Assembly: GCA_910578145.1 (NCBI GenBank)
Contig: CAJTPJ010000001.1
Span: forward strand, 1-64,000
Length of the DNA stretch: 64,000 nt
Reading direction: 5' to 3'
Source of the DNA: an uncultured Christensenella sp.
Lineage (GTDB): Bacteria > Bacillota > Clostridia > Christensenellales > Borkfalkiaceae
Part shown: positions 17,706 through 26,294 of the stretch, one piece after another
Position numbering within the stretch: position 1 is the first letter of the stretch
How the letters are laid out: every line of letters starts with the position of its first letter
Made by a program: the position numbers and the translations under genes
Notes under the pieces: generated by a model
Seen by the model: the letters and a program-made list of their open reading frames with translations, nothing else
The model's database searches: none
What the model was told of the DNA's origin: nothing

Positions 17706-18536
17706 ATGAGTAGAGCGGACGAAATTTTTATAGCTAATATGAAAGAGATAATGGAGCAGGGGGTATGGGATACCGACCTGCCTGTAAGACCTAAGTGGAG
17801 CGACGGCACGCCCGCCCATACGGTAAAAAAATTTGGTATAATAAACCGTTACGACCTTACGAAAGAATTTCCCATACTAACAATCCGCCGCACGGCGTTT
17901 AAGTCGTGCATAGACGAACTTCTTTGGATTTGGCAGAAAAAGAGCAACAATATCCGCGATTTAAAGTCGCACATATGGGACCAGTGGGCGGACGAAAGCG
18001 GTTCTATCGGAAAAGCCTACGGCTACCAGCTTGGCGTTAAGCATAAGTATAAAGAGGGGGAGTTCGACCAGGTTGACCGAGTTTTGTTCGACCTGAAAAA
18101 CAACCCGTCCAGCCGCCGTATAATGACAAATATTTATAACTTTTCCGACCTGCACGAAATGAACCTTTACCCGTGCGCGTACTCTATGACGTTTAACGTT
18201 TCCGGCGGTACGCTTAACGGAATACTCAACCAGCGCTCTAACGATATGCTTACGGCAAATAATTGGAACGTAGTGCAGTATGCTGTGCTGTTAATTATGT
18301 TTGCGCAGGTTTCGGGGTTAAAGGCGGGCGAGCTTGTTCACGTTATTGCCGACGCGCATATTTACGACAGGCATATACCCATAGTAAAAGAGATTATAGA
18401 AATGCCTAAACTTGCCGCGCCCAAGCTGGAAGTGGATAAGGATATTAAGAATTTTTACGATTTTACCGTGGATAGTTTTAAACTTACGGACTATAAATTC
18501 AACGAAAAAAAATACTCTATTCCCGTGGCGGAATAG
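17706..18536 (+). CDS. thyA: Thymidylate synthase
   Basis: 276 residues. It methylates dUMP to dTMP with methylene-tetrahydrofolate. The start at 17706 is set by AACGGAG upstream and by the family N-terminus. The catalytic Cys is in LYPCAYSM and the dUMP-binding stretch is QRSNDML. The usual PCH is PCA here, as in the Bacillus ThyA-A/phage phi3T-like branch (which has PCV), so this is a subtype rather than a defect. It also ends in the family's hydrophobic tail (SIPVAE). It is followed by folA, which regenerates its cofactor. Confidence 0.95.
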   Translation: MSRADEIFIANMKEIMEQGVWDTDLPVRPKWSDGTPAHTVKKFGIINRYDLTKEFPILTIRRTAFKSCIDELLWIWQKKSNNIRDLKSHIWDQWADESGSIGKAYGYQLGVKHKYKEGEFDQVDRVLFDLKNNPSSRRIMTNIYNFSDLHEMNLYPCAYSMTFNVSGGTLNGILNQRSNDMLTANNWNVVQYAVLLIMFAQVSGLKAGELVHVIADAHIYDRHIPIVKEIIEMPKLAAPKLEVDKDIKNFYDFTVDSFKLTDYKFNEKKYSIPVAE

Positions 18537-18555
18537 TCGTTAAACGAGGCATATT

Positions 18556-19056
18556 ATGAGGGCAATTCTTCACGCGGACAAAAATTGGGGCATTGGCAAA
18601 AGCAACGGGCTTATGTTTAAAATACCCGCCGATATGAAATTTTTTAAAGAAACCACTACGGGCAACGTGGTTGTAATGGGTAGCAACACCCTTAAATCTT
18701 TCCCCGGCGGCAAGCCCCTTAAAGACAGATTAAACATAGTTTTATATCCTGACGGGGAGGAGCGCGACGACTGCAAAATTGTGCGTTCCGTAGACGAACT
18801 TTTTACCGAAATTAAAAAATACCCGCCCGAAAAAGTTTTCGTGGTAGGCGGGCAGATGATGTATAAAACGCTTTTGGAATACTGTACCGAAGTGCTTGTT
18901 ACGAAAGTGGAAGCCGTTGGCGAAGCCGACGCGTTTTTTGAAAACCTTGATAAAAATCCTAACTTCGTTTTGGCTTACGAAAGCGAGCCGGTGGAAACTA
19001 ACGGGTATATTATCCGGTTTACAACCTACAATAATCTTAAAGTAAAAGATTATTAA
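18556..19056 (+). CDS. folA: Dihydrofolate reductase
   Basis: 166 residues. It reduces the dihydrofolate made by ThyA back to tetrahydrofolate with NADPH. N-terminal ADKNWGIGKSNGLMFKIPADMKFFKETT contains the substrate-site Trp and acidic residue, and VVMGSNTLKSFPG and VFVVGGQMMYKTLL are the NADPH-binding stretches. It lies 19 bases after thyA in the same operon. Confidence 0.95.
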   Translation: MRAILHADKNWGIGKSNGLMFKIPADMKFFKETTTGNVVVMGSNTLKSFPGGKPLKDRLNIVLYPDGEERDDCKIVRSVDELFTEIKKYPPEKVFVVGGQMMYKTLLEYCTEVLVTKVEAVGEADAFFENLDKNPNFVLAYESEPVETNGYIIRFTTYNNLKVKDY

Positions 19057-19073
19057 TAACGGTTAATTATGAT

Positions 19074-19991
19074 ATGAGCAAAAAATTAAAAATTGCATTG
19101 CTTGCAATTAACGTAGCCTTATGTGTTGCCACGGTGTTGCTTACTTGCTTTCTTATGGATAGCTGGGGCGTGCTCGTGCGGGCGTTTTTCTATTGCGCCG
19201 CGGGCGTAGGATTAACGGTAAGCGTAGTAACGTTTATACTCAAAAAAGAAGCTCTTTTCAAAAGCGCGTTTATCCTGTTGATAATATGCGCCGTGTTTTT
19301 GGCGGCGTTTATTGCCGCCGGTAAACTTGGTAACTTCAAACAATACGAAACCGACGCCGAAAAAATAGACGCGTTCGTTGCTATGATAGAAAAAACGGGC
19401 GGCTGGGGAATGCTGATATTTTTCGTAATTCAGGTTTTGCAGATAGTAATTCTGCCCCTGCCTGCCGCAATTTGCTATATTCCGGGCGCAATGGTTTGGG
19501 GTCCGCTCGTCGGCACGCTGTTGGCGTCCGCAGGCGTAATACTCGGCTCGTTTATAAACTATTTTATAGGCAAAGTTTGGGGTAAAAAAGCCGTAATTTG
19601 GATAGCGGGTCAGGAAACCACGGAAAAGTATTCGGCATATTTTGCAAAGCGCGGAAAAGTAATTTTCGTGCTTATGCAAATACTTCCGTTTTTTCCCGAC
19701 GATATCCTTTGTATGGTCGCGGGTCTTACTTCTATGAATTTCGCGTTTTTTGCGGTTACAATAGTGGTTGTGCGCCCGCTGATTATCGCCGCATATTGCT
19801 ACCTTGGCAGTGGAACGATAATTCCGTTTTCTGGTTGGGGAATTGCCGCGTGGGTAGCTATCGTTGCCGTTTGCGTAGCGCTTGCCGTATTGTCCTTTAT
19901 TTATCAGGACAAAGTGGAACGCTGGCTCGTAAAAAAATTTGCAAAAAAGAAAAACGGTTTAAACGATGAAAAGGAAGAGGGGGATATTTAA
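19074..19991 (+). CDS. VTT-domain (TVP38/TMEM64/DedA-like) membrane protein
   Basis: 305 residues. An N-terminal helix pair is followed by the VTT core: FVIQVLQIVILPLPAAICYIPGAMVWGPL with the re-entrant Pro/Gly pattern, then YFIGKVWGKKAV and QILPFFPDDILCMVAGLTSM. It ends in a Lys-rich cytoplasmic tail. VTT proteins are linked to lipid scrambling or flipping and membrane homeostasis. It may be co-transcribed with thyA-folA (18-base gap) and is followed by a strong terminator. Confidence 0.85.
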   Translation: MSKKLKIALLAINVALCVATVLLTCFLMDSWGVLVRAFFYCAAGVGLTVSVVTFILKKEALFKSAFILLIICAVFLAAFIAAGKLGNFKQYETDAEKIDAFVAMIEKTGGWGMLIFFVIQVLQIVILPLPAAICYIPGAMVWGPLVGTLLASAGVILGSFINYFIGKVWGKKAVIWIAGQETTEKYSAYFAKRGKVIFVLMQILPFFPDDILCMVAGLTSMNFAFFAVTIVVVRPLIIAAYCYLGSGTIIPFSGWGIAAWVAIVAVCVALAVLSFIYQDKVERWLVKKFAKKKNGLNDEKEEGDI

Positions 19992-20035
19992 TATCCCTTT
20001 TTTTATTGTCGCCAATAATCAATGTGTAAATATTT

Positions 20036-20077
20036 AAACCGTCCCGTGCGTGAAACTTCACGCACGGGACGGTTTTT
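20036..20077 (+). terminator. Strong intrinsic terminator
   Basis: A 16-bp stem (AACCGTCCCGTGCGTG and its complement) ending in T6, after the VTT-domain gene. Confidence 0.92.
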
Positions 20078-20122
20078 TACATACAATGTAGTAATTGATT
20101 TTTAACCGGAGAAATACCTAAG

Positions 20123-20896
20123 ATGGATTGGCTTAATAATTTTACAGGCTGGCAGCTTGCACTTATGGGTACGGCGTTTACCTGGGCAATGACGGCGGCG
20201 GGCGCGGCTCTGGTATTTATATATAAAAAAGTAAGTTCTAACGCGTTTTCGTTTATGATGAGCAGTGCGGCGGGCATAATGCTTGCCTCAACCTTTTTTT
20301 CGCTGTTAATGCCCGCTATGGAAATGGCGGAAGATATGCCGTGGTTAATACTTTCCTGCGGGTTCGTGCTTGGCGGCGTGCTTATTATCGTAACGGATAT
20401 AATAATCAATAAGCTACATATGTTTTCGGGCAGTACCCAAAAACGCAGCTGTGCGGTTATGTGTATCGCCGTTACTATGCACAATATCCCCGAGGGAATG
20501 GCTGTCGGCGTTGCGTTCGGTGCGCTGGCTTCGGGGCAGACGGTAGAGGCGGTTGCCGCCGTTATGCTTGCGGTTGGCATAGGCATACAAAACTTTCCCG
20601 AAGGTATGTGCGTTGCGTTTCCCTTGCGCGCAAACGGGTTTTCGCGCACCAAGTCGTTTTTGGTAGGTCAGCTATCGGGCGCGGTGGAAATAGTGGCGGG
20701 CGTTATAGGCGCGCTGGCTGTTACCGTCGTTAACGGAATACTGCCCTGGGCGCTGTCATTTTCGGCGGGCGCAATGCTTGCCGTGGTGTGTTCCGAGCTT
20801 ATTCCCGAAAGTTTTGCGCAGGGCAAAATTAAGGCTACAATAGGCGTTTTAGCGGGCTTTGCACTTATGATGATTTTGGATTTGGCATTCGGGTAA
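20123..20896 (+). CDS. ZIP-family metal transporter (GufA-like)
   Basis: 257 residues with about eight helices. The metal-binding motifs HNIPEG and QNFPEG on helices 4 and 5, and the late CSELIPES, identify the ZIP family, which imports zinc or other divalent metals. The first motif has the usual His, while the second has Gln in its place, as in many bacterial GufA-type members. It is a single gene between two strong hairpins. Confidence 0.92.
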   Translation: MDWLNNFTGWQLALMGTAFTWAMTAAGAALVFIYKKVSSNAFSFMMSSAAGIMLASTFFSLLMPAMEMAEDMPWLILSCGFVLGGVLIIVTDIIINKLHMFSGSTQKRSCAVMCIAVTMHNIPEGMAVGVAFGALASGQTVEAVAAVMLAVGIGIQNFPEGMCVAFPLRANGFSRTKSFLVGQLSGAVEIVAGVIGALAVTVVNGILPWALSFSAGAMLAVVCSELIPESFAQGKIKATIGVLAGFALMMILDLAFG

Positions 20897-20928
20897 AATT
20901 CCGTTACCCCCTATATATACTTGATTTA

Positions 20929-20958
20929 CGCGCCTGTTTTGCGCAAAAACAGGCGCGT
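20929..20958. repeat. Perfect 13-bp inverted repeat
   Basis: ACGCGCCTGTTTT and its exact complement separated by GCGC. There is no T run after it on the plus strand, so it may be a weak terminator for the ZIP gene or an operator before the SDR gene. Confidence 0.6.
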
Positions 20959-20990
20959 ATAATTACTAAAATTTTCCGCAACATATTTTT

Positions 20991-21794
20991 ATGGAAAAAA
21001 GTACGGGCAAGCAGACTGCCGTAGTAGTTGGCGGCAGTTCGGGCATAGGATTTGAAACTTGTTTAAAGCTGGTAAACCGCGGCTGGAACGTTGTAAATAT
21101 ATCGCGCACGCCTTGCAAAAGCGCGAAAGTAGTTAATTTTACCGCCGACGCCGCGGCGGGTACCGCGCTTTCCGACGCCATTAAAACCGCGGCGGAAAAG
21201 TACCGCATAACCGCGCTTATTTACAGCGCGGGCTTTTCTATGGCGGCGCCCATAGAGTATGCAAAGGAAAGCGATTACCGCTATCTTTTCGACGTTAATT
21301 ATTTCGGCGCGTTGCAAAGTATGCAGGCGGTAATTCCTCTTTTTAAAAGTTGCGGCGGCAGAATTATCCTCGTCGGTTCGCTCGGCGGAGATTTCCCCAT
21401 TTCGTTCGACAGCTTTTATTCCTCTTCCAAAGCCGCGCTTGAAATGCTTTCCCGCTGCGCTTACAGCGAGCTTAAGCCTTACGGAATTAAGGTTACGGGA
21501 TTGTTGCCGGGCGGCACTGCCACGGGCTTTACTTATAAGCGCAAAGTGTATTCCGACGATGAAAACAAGGGTTATTCGGCAAACGTTAACCGCGCCGTAG
21601 CCGCGCTTGCAAATATGGAGCAAAGCGGTACGTCGCCCGCGGCGGTTGCCGAAATTATTTACAATATTTTGTGCGAGGACAAGCCTCCCGTAATAAAAAT
21701 TTGCGGCGCGAAAAACACCGTTTTACGGCTGGTTTCACGGGTTATGCCCGAAAAACTAACTCTTAAAATAAACGAGAGGATGTTTCACCAATGA
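20991..21794 (+). CDS. Short-chain dehydrogenase/reductase
   Basis: 267 residues. The nucleotide-binding GGSSGIG is at residues 14-20, and the catalytic Ser130, Tyr143 and Lys147 (GSLGG, YSSSK) are all present. It oxidises or reduces an unknown small alcohol, sugar or lipid with NAD(P). The last four bases overlap a tiny gene leading into spoVAC, so it may be expressed with the spoVA operon. Confidence 0.88.
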   Translation: MEKSTGKQTAVVVGGSSGIGFETCLKLVNRGWNVVNISRTPCKSAKVVNFTADAAAGTALSDAIKTAAEKYRITALIYSAGFSMAAPIEYAKESDYRYLFDVNYFGALQSMQAVIPLFKSCGGRIILVGSLGGDFPISFDSFYSSSKAALEMLSRCAYSELKPYGIKVTGLLPGGTATGFTYKRKVYSDDENKGYSANVNRAVAALANMEQSGTSPAAVAEIIYNILCEDKPPVIKICGAKNTVLRLVSRVMPEKLTLKINERMFHQ

Positions 21795-21889
21795 AAAAGG
21801 AATTTGATTTTACGCGCAGGGACGAGCGCGAAACTTTATATAAACCCGTAAAGGAAGGAGGGCAAAAAAATGACAGGCAAAACCAGTGA
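21791..21889 (+). CDS. Small protein gene leading into spoVAC
   Basis: A 32-codon frame starting on the SDR stop (ATGA overlap) and overlapping spoVAC by 20 bases. The peptide is highly charged (Lys, Arg, Asp, Glu). It contains the spoVAC ribosome binding site AAGGAGG. It could be a real small gene or only a coupling device; I do not recognise it. Confidence 0.4.
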   Translation: MKKEFDFTRRDERETLYKPVKEGGQKNDRQNQ

Positions 21890-22319
21890 AAATTACAACG
21901 CTAATTATCTTAACTACGTAAAAACGCAGGACCCACCCACCCAGCACACTAAAAACTGCGCAGCCGCTTTCGGTGTGGGCGGACTTATTTGCTGTATAGG
22001 GCAGTTCATTAGGTATATGTTTGAGTTTGCGGGGTTGTCCGGCGACGAACTTGCGGGCGCAACCTCGGTTGTTTTAATATTTTTAGGCTGTCTTTTAACG
22101 GGCTTGGGCGTTTACGACAGGATAGGCAGGTACGCGGGCGCCGGTTCCATAGTGCCCATTACAGGCTTTGCAAACAGCGTAACTTCGCCCGCAATAGAGT
22201 TTAAAACCGAGGGCTGGATTTACGGTATGGCGGCTAAAATGTTTACCGTGGCGGGCGCAATTATCGTGTTCGGCGTATTTTCGGGCGTGCTGGTGGGCTT
22301 GGTATATCTCTTCGTTTAA
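21870..22319 (+). CDS. spoVAC: Stage V sporulation protein AC
   Basis: 149 residues, family length. A multi-helix inner-membrane protein of the SpoVA channel, which carries calcium dipicolinate into the developing spore and releases it in germination; SpoVAC itself has mechanosensitive channel activity in Bacillus. The family patterns AFGVGGLICCIGQ and GLGVYDRIGRYAGAGSIVPITGFANSV are clear. AAGGAGG is placed seven bases from the ATG. spoVAD follows nine bases later. The spoVAA and spoVAB genes of Bacillus are absent, as usual in Clostridia. Confidence 0.95.
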   Translation: MTGKTSENYNANYLNYVKTQDPPTQHTKNCAAAFGVGGLICCIGQFIRYMFEFAGLSGDELAGATSVVLIFLGCLLTGLGVYDRIGRYAGAGSIVPITGFANSVTSPAIEFKTEGWIYGMAAKMFTVAGAIIVFGVFSGVLVGLVYLFV

Positions 22320-22327
22320 GGTGAAAA

Positions 22328-22996
22328 ATGAAAAAAGGCAACACAGTTTTTTTTAAAAACGCTCCGCGCATAACTTCGTTTGCCGCGGTATGCGGCTCAA
22401 AGGAAAAAGAAGGCGTGCTCGGCTCTTACGCCGACGTTACTTTACAGGACGATATGTACGGGGAAAGCACTTTTGAAAAAGCCGAGTGCAAGATGCTTTC
22501 CACGGCTATATCCCTTGCTTTATCCAAGGGCGGATATGCGGAAAAGGATATTGACGCGCTTTTATCGGGCGACCTTTTAAACCAGATAATATCCGCAAGT
22601 TTCGCCGCGCGCGACTTTGATTTTCCCTTCCTCGGCGTGTATTCGGCTTGCTCTACTATGAGCGAAAGTATGTTGCTTGGCGCAATGCTCGTTAACGCGG
22701 GTTACTGCAACCGCGTAGTAGCGGCTACGGGTAGCCATTTCGCTTCGGCGGAAAGGCAATACCGTTATCCTTTGGAGCTTGGCTGTACGCGTCCCCCGCA
22801 GGCACAGTGGACGGTTACGGGCGCGGGCGGAAACGTTATTTCAAACGAAAAGCAGGGCGTTAAAATAGTAAGCGGCACTATGGGCAAGGTGTGTGATTTC
22901 GGCGTTACCGACGTCAACAATATGGGGGCGGCAATGGCCCCCGTAAGTGGTATTATAGAACCACGGGCAGGCAACCGCACTTTGACGAAAAATTAA
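22328..22996 (+). CDS. spoVAD: SpoVAD, N-terminal part, interrupted by inserted element
   Basis: Codons 1-205 (to 22942) are authentic SpoVAD, the soluble dipicolinate-binding, thiolase-fold component of the SpoVA channel: GDLLNQ, YSACSTMSES, ATGSHFASAERQYRYP and DVNNMGAAMAP are family hallmarks. After MAP the sequence leaves the family and 17 foreign residues lead to a stop at 22996. The rest of the protein begins at 44116. Joining CCCCCG at 22938-22943 to CCCCCG at 44111-44116 restores a 331-residue protein (about 338 in B. subtilis) with MAPAAADTI at the seam. In the integrated state the product would lack the C-terminal 126 residues and is probably inactive. Confidence 0.96.
   Translation: MKKGNTVFFKNAPRITSFAAVCGSKEKEGVLGSYADVTLQDDMYGESTFEKAECKMLSTAISLALSKGGYAEKDIDALLSGDLLNQIISASFAARDFDFPFLGVYSACSTMSESMLLGAMLVNAGYCNRVVAATGSHFASAERQYRYPLELGCTRPPQAQWTVTGAGGNVISNEKQGVKIVSGTMGKVCDFGVTDVNNMGAAMAPVSGIIEPRAGNRTLTKN
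22918..22963 (+). other. Left attachment site (attL) of the spoVAD element
   Basis: The core CCCCCG is at 22938-22943. The left arm (22918-22937) is spoVAD sequence (half of attB) and the right arm (22944-22963), ending AGAACCA, belongs to the element (half of attP). The arms pair as dyads only when matched with the corresponding arms at the right end, as expected for a recombined site. Confidence 0.85.
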
Positions 22997-23033
22997 AGGA
23001 GGAGGACTTGAAAGGTTGCCGCCCGTTTTGCTT
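22964..23033 (+). terminator. Long-loop hairpin with T-rich tail at the element's left end
   Basis: CGGGCAGGCAACC (22964-22976) can pair, with one bulge, with GGTTGCCGCCCG (23014-23025), followed by TTTTGCTTTT. It lies just after the truncated spoVAD frame and may stop spoVA transcription before the glycan operon. The 37-base loop holds AAAGGAGGAGG. Confidence 0.5.
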
Positions 23034-23131
23034 TTGCGCGGCTAATTACCCGTTAAATTGGAAATAATAATTATAAACGGATTTTACGGCTTATTTATAT
23101 AATACGGATTTGACAAAAGTGCAAATTATAC

Positions 23132-23160
23132 TTGCATTTTAATACTTAATATATTATAAT
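23132..23160 (+). promoter_or_regulatory. Likely promoter of the glycan operon
   Basis: TTGCAT and TATAAT with a 17-base spacer, about 70 bases before the first gene. A short inverted repeat TGCAA/TTGCA overlaps the -35 box (23120-23136) and could be an operator. A TTGACA at 23110 has no matching -10. Confidence 0.6.
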
Positions 23161-23230
23161 ATTTATTGTCGATTATTTGTCGAAATATGTTGATTAATCA
23201 AGCATACTGCGGCTTACGGGAGATAAAAAT

Positions 23231-23992
23231 TTGGAAATGACTAATGAAAACCGCCAACGGGAAAACGATGATAATGCGGAATGCGTCGGCTCTACCGATT
23301 ACGTACCCAAACGCAAAAAAGGCTTTTTTTACGGTTGTTATCTCGTTGTAAAGCGGCTTTTTGATTTTTTATCTGCCTTTATGGTTAGCTTAATTATTTT
23401 ATTGCCCGTACTTATTGTTGCGTTTATTATAATTTGCAAGGATTTCGGCAGCCCGTTTTATAAACAGAAAAGGGTTGGTAAAAAAGGCAAAGTATTAAAA
23501 GTCTGGAAATTCAGAAGTATGAAAAAGGGCGCGGACGTGCTTGAAAAAATGCTTACGCCCGAACAGCTTGAAGAGTACAAGCGCGAGTTTAAGCTGGACG
23601 ACGACCCCCGCCTTATAGGCTATAAAAAAGCGGGCGACGGCGAAAACGGAAAATGTTTCGGCGCAAAGATAAGAAGAACGTCCATAGACGAGTTGCCGCA
23701 GATTTTGTTTAATATCTGCATACTCGGCAATATGTCGGTGGTTGGGCCGCGGCCAATGCTTGAAGAGGAGTTGGACAAGTATTACACTCCCGAACAAAAA
23801 GAACTGTTGCTAACCGCAAAACCCGGGCTTACGGGGTATTGGCAGGCGTACGCGCGGAACAACGCCACTTACGCCAGCGGCGAACGGCAGAAAATGGAAC
23901 TGTATTATATTGAGCATCGCTCGCTGTGGCTCGATTTAAAAATAATTTTCAAAACGTTTATCGGCGTCCTTAAAAAAGACGGCGCAAAGTAA
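23231..23992 (+). CDS. Polyprenyl-phosphate sugar-1-phosphate transferase (WcaJ/EpsL type)
   Basis: 253 residues. It starts glycan assembly by moving a sugar-1-phosphate from a nucleotide sugar to undecaprenyl phosphate. An N-terminal membrane helix (SAFMVSLIILLPVLIVAFIII) is followed by the conserved core: FYKQKRVGKKGK, KFRSM, IDELPQ, GNMSVVGPRP, KPGLTGYWQ. The start is taken as TTG at 23231 because GGGAG lies eight bases upstream; the ATG two codons in is too far from it. First gene of the element's operon. Confidence 0.93.
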   Translation: MEMTNENRQRENDDNAECVGSTDYVPKRKKGFFYGCYLVVKRLFDFLSAFMVSLIILLPVLIVAFIIICKDFGSPFYKQKRVGKKGKVLKVWKFRSMKKGADVLEKMLTPEQLEEYKREFKLDDDPRLIGYKKAGDGENGKCFGAKIRRTSIDELPQILFNICILGNMSVVGPRPMLEEELDKYYTPEQKELLLTAKPGLTGYWQAYARNNATYASGERQKMELYYIEHRSLWLDLKIIFKTFIGVLKKDGAK

Positions 23993-24012
23993 TTAACGTA
24001 AGAAGGGATTTT

Positions 24013-25026
24013 ATGATTATTACTAAAACACCTTTCAGAATGAGTTTTTTCGGGGGCGGTACGGATTTGCCCCAATTTTTCAATGAATACCGCGGTTCGG
24101 TTATTTCCACGTCTTTCGATAAATACGTTTACGTGACCGTAAGGCACTTGCCCAGATTTTTCGATTATTCAACGGAATTGATATACGCAAAGACGGAACG
24201 CGTAAACAAAATAGACGATTTGGAACACCCTATGGTTCGCAACGCAATGAAAATGCTGGATATGAAAGAACTGCATATTTCATACGACGCGGACTTGCCT
24301 GCCCGCACGGGGTTAGGTACTTCAAGTACGTTTGCGGTAGGGCTTTTAAACGCGTTTTATGCGCTTAAAGGCAAATATCGCTCTAAAAAACATTTGGCGG
24401 ACGACGCAATATATCTTGAAAGAATTCTTTGCAACGAGGCGGGCGGTTGGCAGGACCAAATTGCCGCGTCGTTCGGCGGAATGAACAGAATAGATTTCAG
24501 CAATAAGGGATACCACGTAAATCCCATTATTATAAATCCGGAAAGAAAGGAAAGATTAAACGATAATCTTATGCTTTTCTTTACGGGTTTTACTCGTTTT
24601 TCAGCCGATATTCAATCGGGCGTTGCTTCGTTAATGAGCGAAAAACACAAACAGCTTATGAAAATGTTGGACCTTGTGGACGAGGCGAAGTGTATATTGG
24701 AAGATTCCAACAAGGACCTTGACGATTTCGGCAGGCTGCTTGATACTACCTGGCGTTTAAAGCGCGAGGTCGGCAGTAAAATAACCTCGGGCTCTATAGA
24801 CGAGCTTTATGAAAGAGGTTTAAAAGCCGGCGCGTTGGGCGGCAAACTTTTAGGTGCGGGCGGCGGCGGCTTTTTATTGTTTTACGTTCAGCCGGATAAA
24901 CAGCAAAGCGTAAGAGAGGAGTTTTCCGATTTAATGGAAGTGCCTTTCAAATTTGAAAACAGCGGAACGCGGGTTATTTATTATACGCCGGAAGCGTTTG
25001 ACAAAAGCTCCAGCGTTGAGAGATAA
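24013..25026 (+). CDS. hddA: D-glycero-D-manno-heptose-7-phosphate kinase (HddA-like GHMP kinase)
   Basis: 337 residues of the GHMP kinase family. It phosphorylates heptose 7-phosphate at C1. The N-terminal TPFRMSFFGGGTDLPQF is characteristic of HddA and fucokinase-like members, the ATP loop is LPARTGLGTSSTFAVG, and the C-terminal GGKLLGAGGGGFLLFY is intact. The gmhA, gmhB and hddC functions beside it support the heptose assignment over a fucokinase. Confidence 0.88.
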   Translation: MIITKTPFRMSFFGGGTDLPQFFNEYRGSVISTSFDKYVYVTVRHLPRFFDYSTELIYAKTERVNKIDDLEHPMVRNAMKMLDMKELHISYDADLPARTGLGTSSTFAVGLLNAFYALKGKYRSKKHLADDAIYLERILCNEAGGWQDQIAASFGGMNRIDFSNKGYHVNPIIINPERKERLNDNLMLFFTGFTRFSADIQSGVASLMSEKHKQLMKMLDLVDEAKCILEDSNKDLDDFGRLLDTTWRLKREVGSKITSGSIDELYERGLKAGALGGKLLGAGGGGFLLFYVQPDKQQSVREEFSDLMEVPFKFENSGTRVIYYTPEAFDKSSSVER

Positions 25027-25030
25027 ATTT

Positions 25031-26293
25031 ATGAAAGCTATAATAATGGCAGGCGGCAAAGGTACGCGCATTGCTTCAGTAAACGCGGAAGTGCCCAAAC
25101 CGATGATTCCCGTATTAGGCAAACCCATTTTACAATATCAAATCGAAGCGCTTAAAGCCCAGGGTGTAACGGAAATAATTTTGGTTATAGGTTATCTCGG
25201 GCATATCGTAAAAGAACATTTTAAAGACGGTAATTCTTTCGGCGTTAAAATAAGCTATATCGAAGAAAAAGAACCGCTTGGCACGGCTGGCGCGCTTTAT
25301 TTTTTAAAAGACGAAATAACGGAAGATTTTCTGCTTTTATGCGGGGATTTGATTTTTGATATCGATATAGAAAGGTTTTATTGCGCTCATAAAAAGTTTG
25401 GCGCGGTTGCAACTTTATTCACACACCCCAACTCGCACCCGTACGATAGCGGCATAATCGTTGCCGACGGAAACGGCAAGGTTACTAATTGGCTTCATAA
25501 AGAGGACGAAAGGCTGTGGTACAGAAACAGGGTTAACGCTGGCTTGCATTTTCTTTCGCCTGCAATCTTCAAAAAATTTACACAGCTTAAAAAGTGCGAT
25601 TTGGACAGGGATATTTTAAAGCCGCTTATTTCCGAAAACGGTTTGTTCGTTTACGATTCGCCCGAATACGTAAAGGATATGGGAACGCCCGACAGATATT
25701 ACGCGGTTGGGCAGGATATCAAAAGCGGCAAAGTCCAAGCCAAAAATTTATCGCGCAAACAAAAGGCGGTTTTTCTTGACAGGGACGGAACGATAAACGA
25801 ATACGTCGGTTTTTTGAAAAGCGTTGAAGAATTTAAATTGCTTGACGGCGTTGCGGAAGCGGTAAAAAAAATAAACGACAGCGGTTATCTCGCTATAATT
25901 ATTACTAACCAGCCCGTAATAGCACGCGGCGAAGTTAGTTTTGAGCAGCTGTCAGAAATCCATAATAAAATGGAAACTTTGCTTGGCGCAGAGGGCGCGT
26001 ATTTAGACGCTATTTATTTCTGCCCTCACCACCCGCACAAGGGTTACGAAGGCGAGCGCGCGGAATATAAAACAGATTGCAGTTGCCGCAAGCCCAAACC
26101 GGGGCTTATATTACGGGCGGCAAACGATTTTAATATCGATTTAAGCAAGTCGTTTATGATAGGAGATACGGAGAACGACGTGCTTTGCGGCAAAAACGCG
26201 GGGTGCCTTACCGCGACAATAGGCGCTTGCGATAAAGCCGATATCAGCGGTAAAAATTTGTTGGACTGCGTAACCAAAATATTTGGAGATTGA
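25031..26293 (+). CDS. Fused heptose-1-phosphate guanylyltransferase and heptose-1,7-bisphosphate phosphatase (HddC-GmhB)
   Basis: 420 residues. Residues 1-235 are a nucleotidyltransferase (AIIMAGGKGTRI, KPMIPVLGKPIL, LLCGDLIFD) of the HddC type. Residues about 245-420 are a HAD-IIIA phosphatase (FLDRDGTINEY, IITNQ, a zinc-binding CPHHPH...DCSCRKP loop and MIGDTENDV) of the GmhB type. Together they remove the 7-phosphate and attach GMP, giving GDP-heptose; the preceding HddA and following GmhA supply the other steps. Start chosen at 25031, just after the hddA stop. Nucleotide specificity (GDP rather than another) is inferred from the pathway. Confidence 0.88.
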   Translation: MKAIIMAGGKGTRIASVNAEVPKPMIPVLGKPILQYQIEALKAQGVTEIILVIGYLGHIVKEHFKDGNSFGVKISYIEEKEPLGTAGALYFLKDEITEDFLLLCGDLIFDIDIERFYCAHKKFGAVATLFTHPNSHPYDSGIIVADGNGKVTNWLHKEDERLWYRNRVNAGLHFLSPAIFKKFTQLKKCDLDRDILKPLISENGLFVYDSPEYVKDMGTPDRYYAVGQDIKSGKVQAKNLSRKQKAVFLDRDGTINEYVGFLKSVEEFKLLDGVAEAVKKINDSGYLAIIITNQPVIARGEVSFEQLSEIHNKMETLLGAEGAYLDAIYFCPHHPHKGYEGERAEYKTDCSCRKPKPGLILRAANDFNIDLSKSFMIGDTENDVLCGKNAGCLTATIGACDKADISGKNLLDCVTKIFGD

Positions 26294-26294
26294 A

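Noticed and set aside
17706..18536. ThyA with a missing active-site His (PCA instead of PCH) as a defective enzyme
   Set aside because: The Bacillus ThyA-A/phage phi3T-like branch lacks this His as well and is active, so it is a subtype feature.
22328..22996. spoVAD as a simple truncated pseudogene
   Set aside because: The missing C-terminal part is present and intact 21 kb downstream in the same orientation, with a shared core at both junctions and spoVAE behind it.
23008..23067. 19-codon Cys-rich frame after AAAGGAGGAGG
   Set aside because: Too short and unsupported to list as a gene; it uses a TTG start and lies in a terminator-like fold. Mentioned only as part of the left-end finding.
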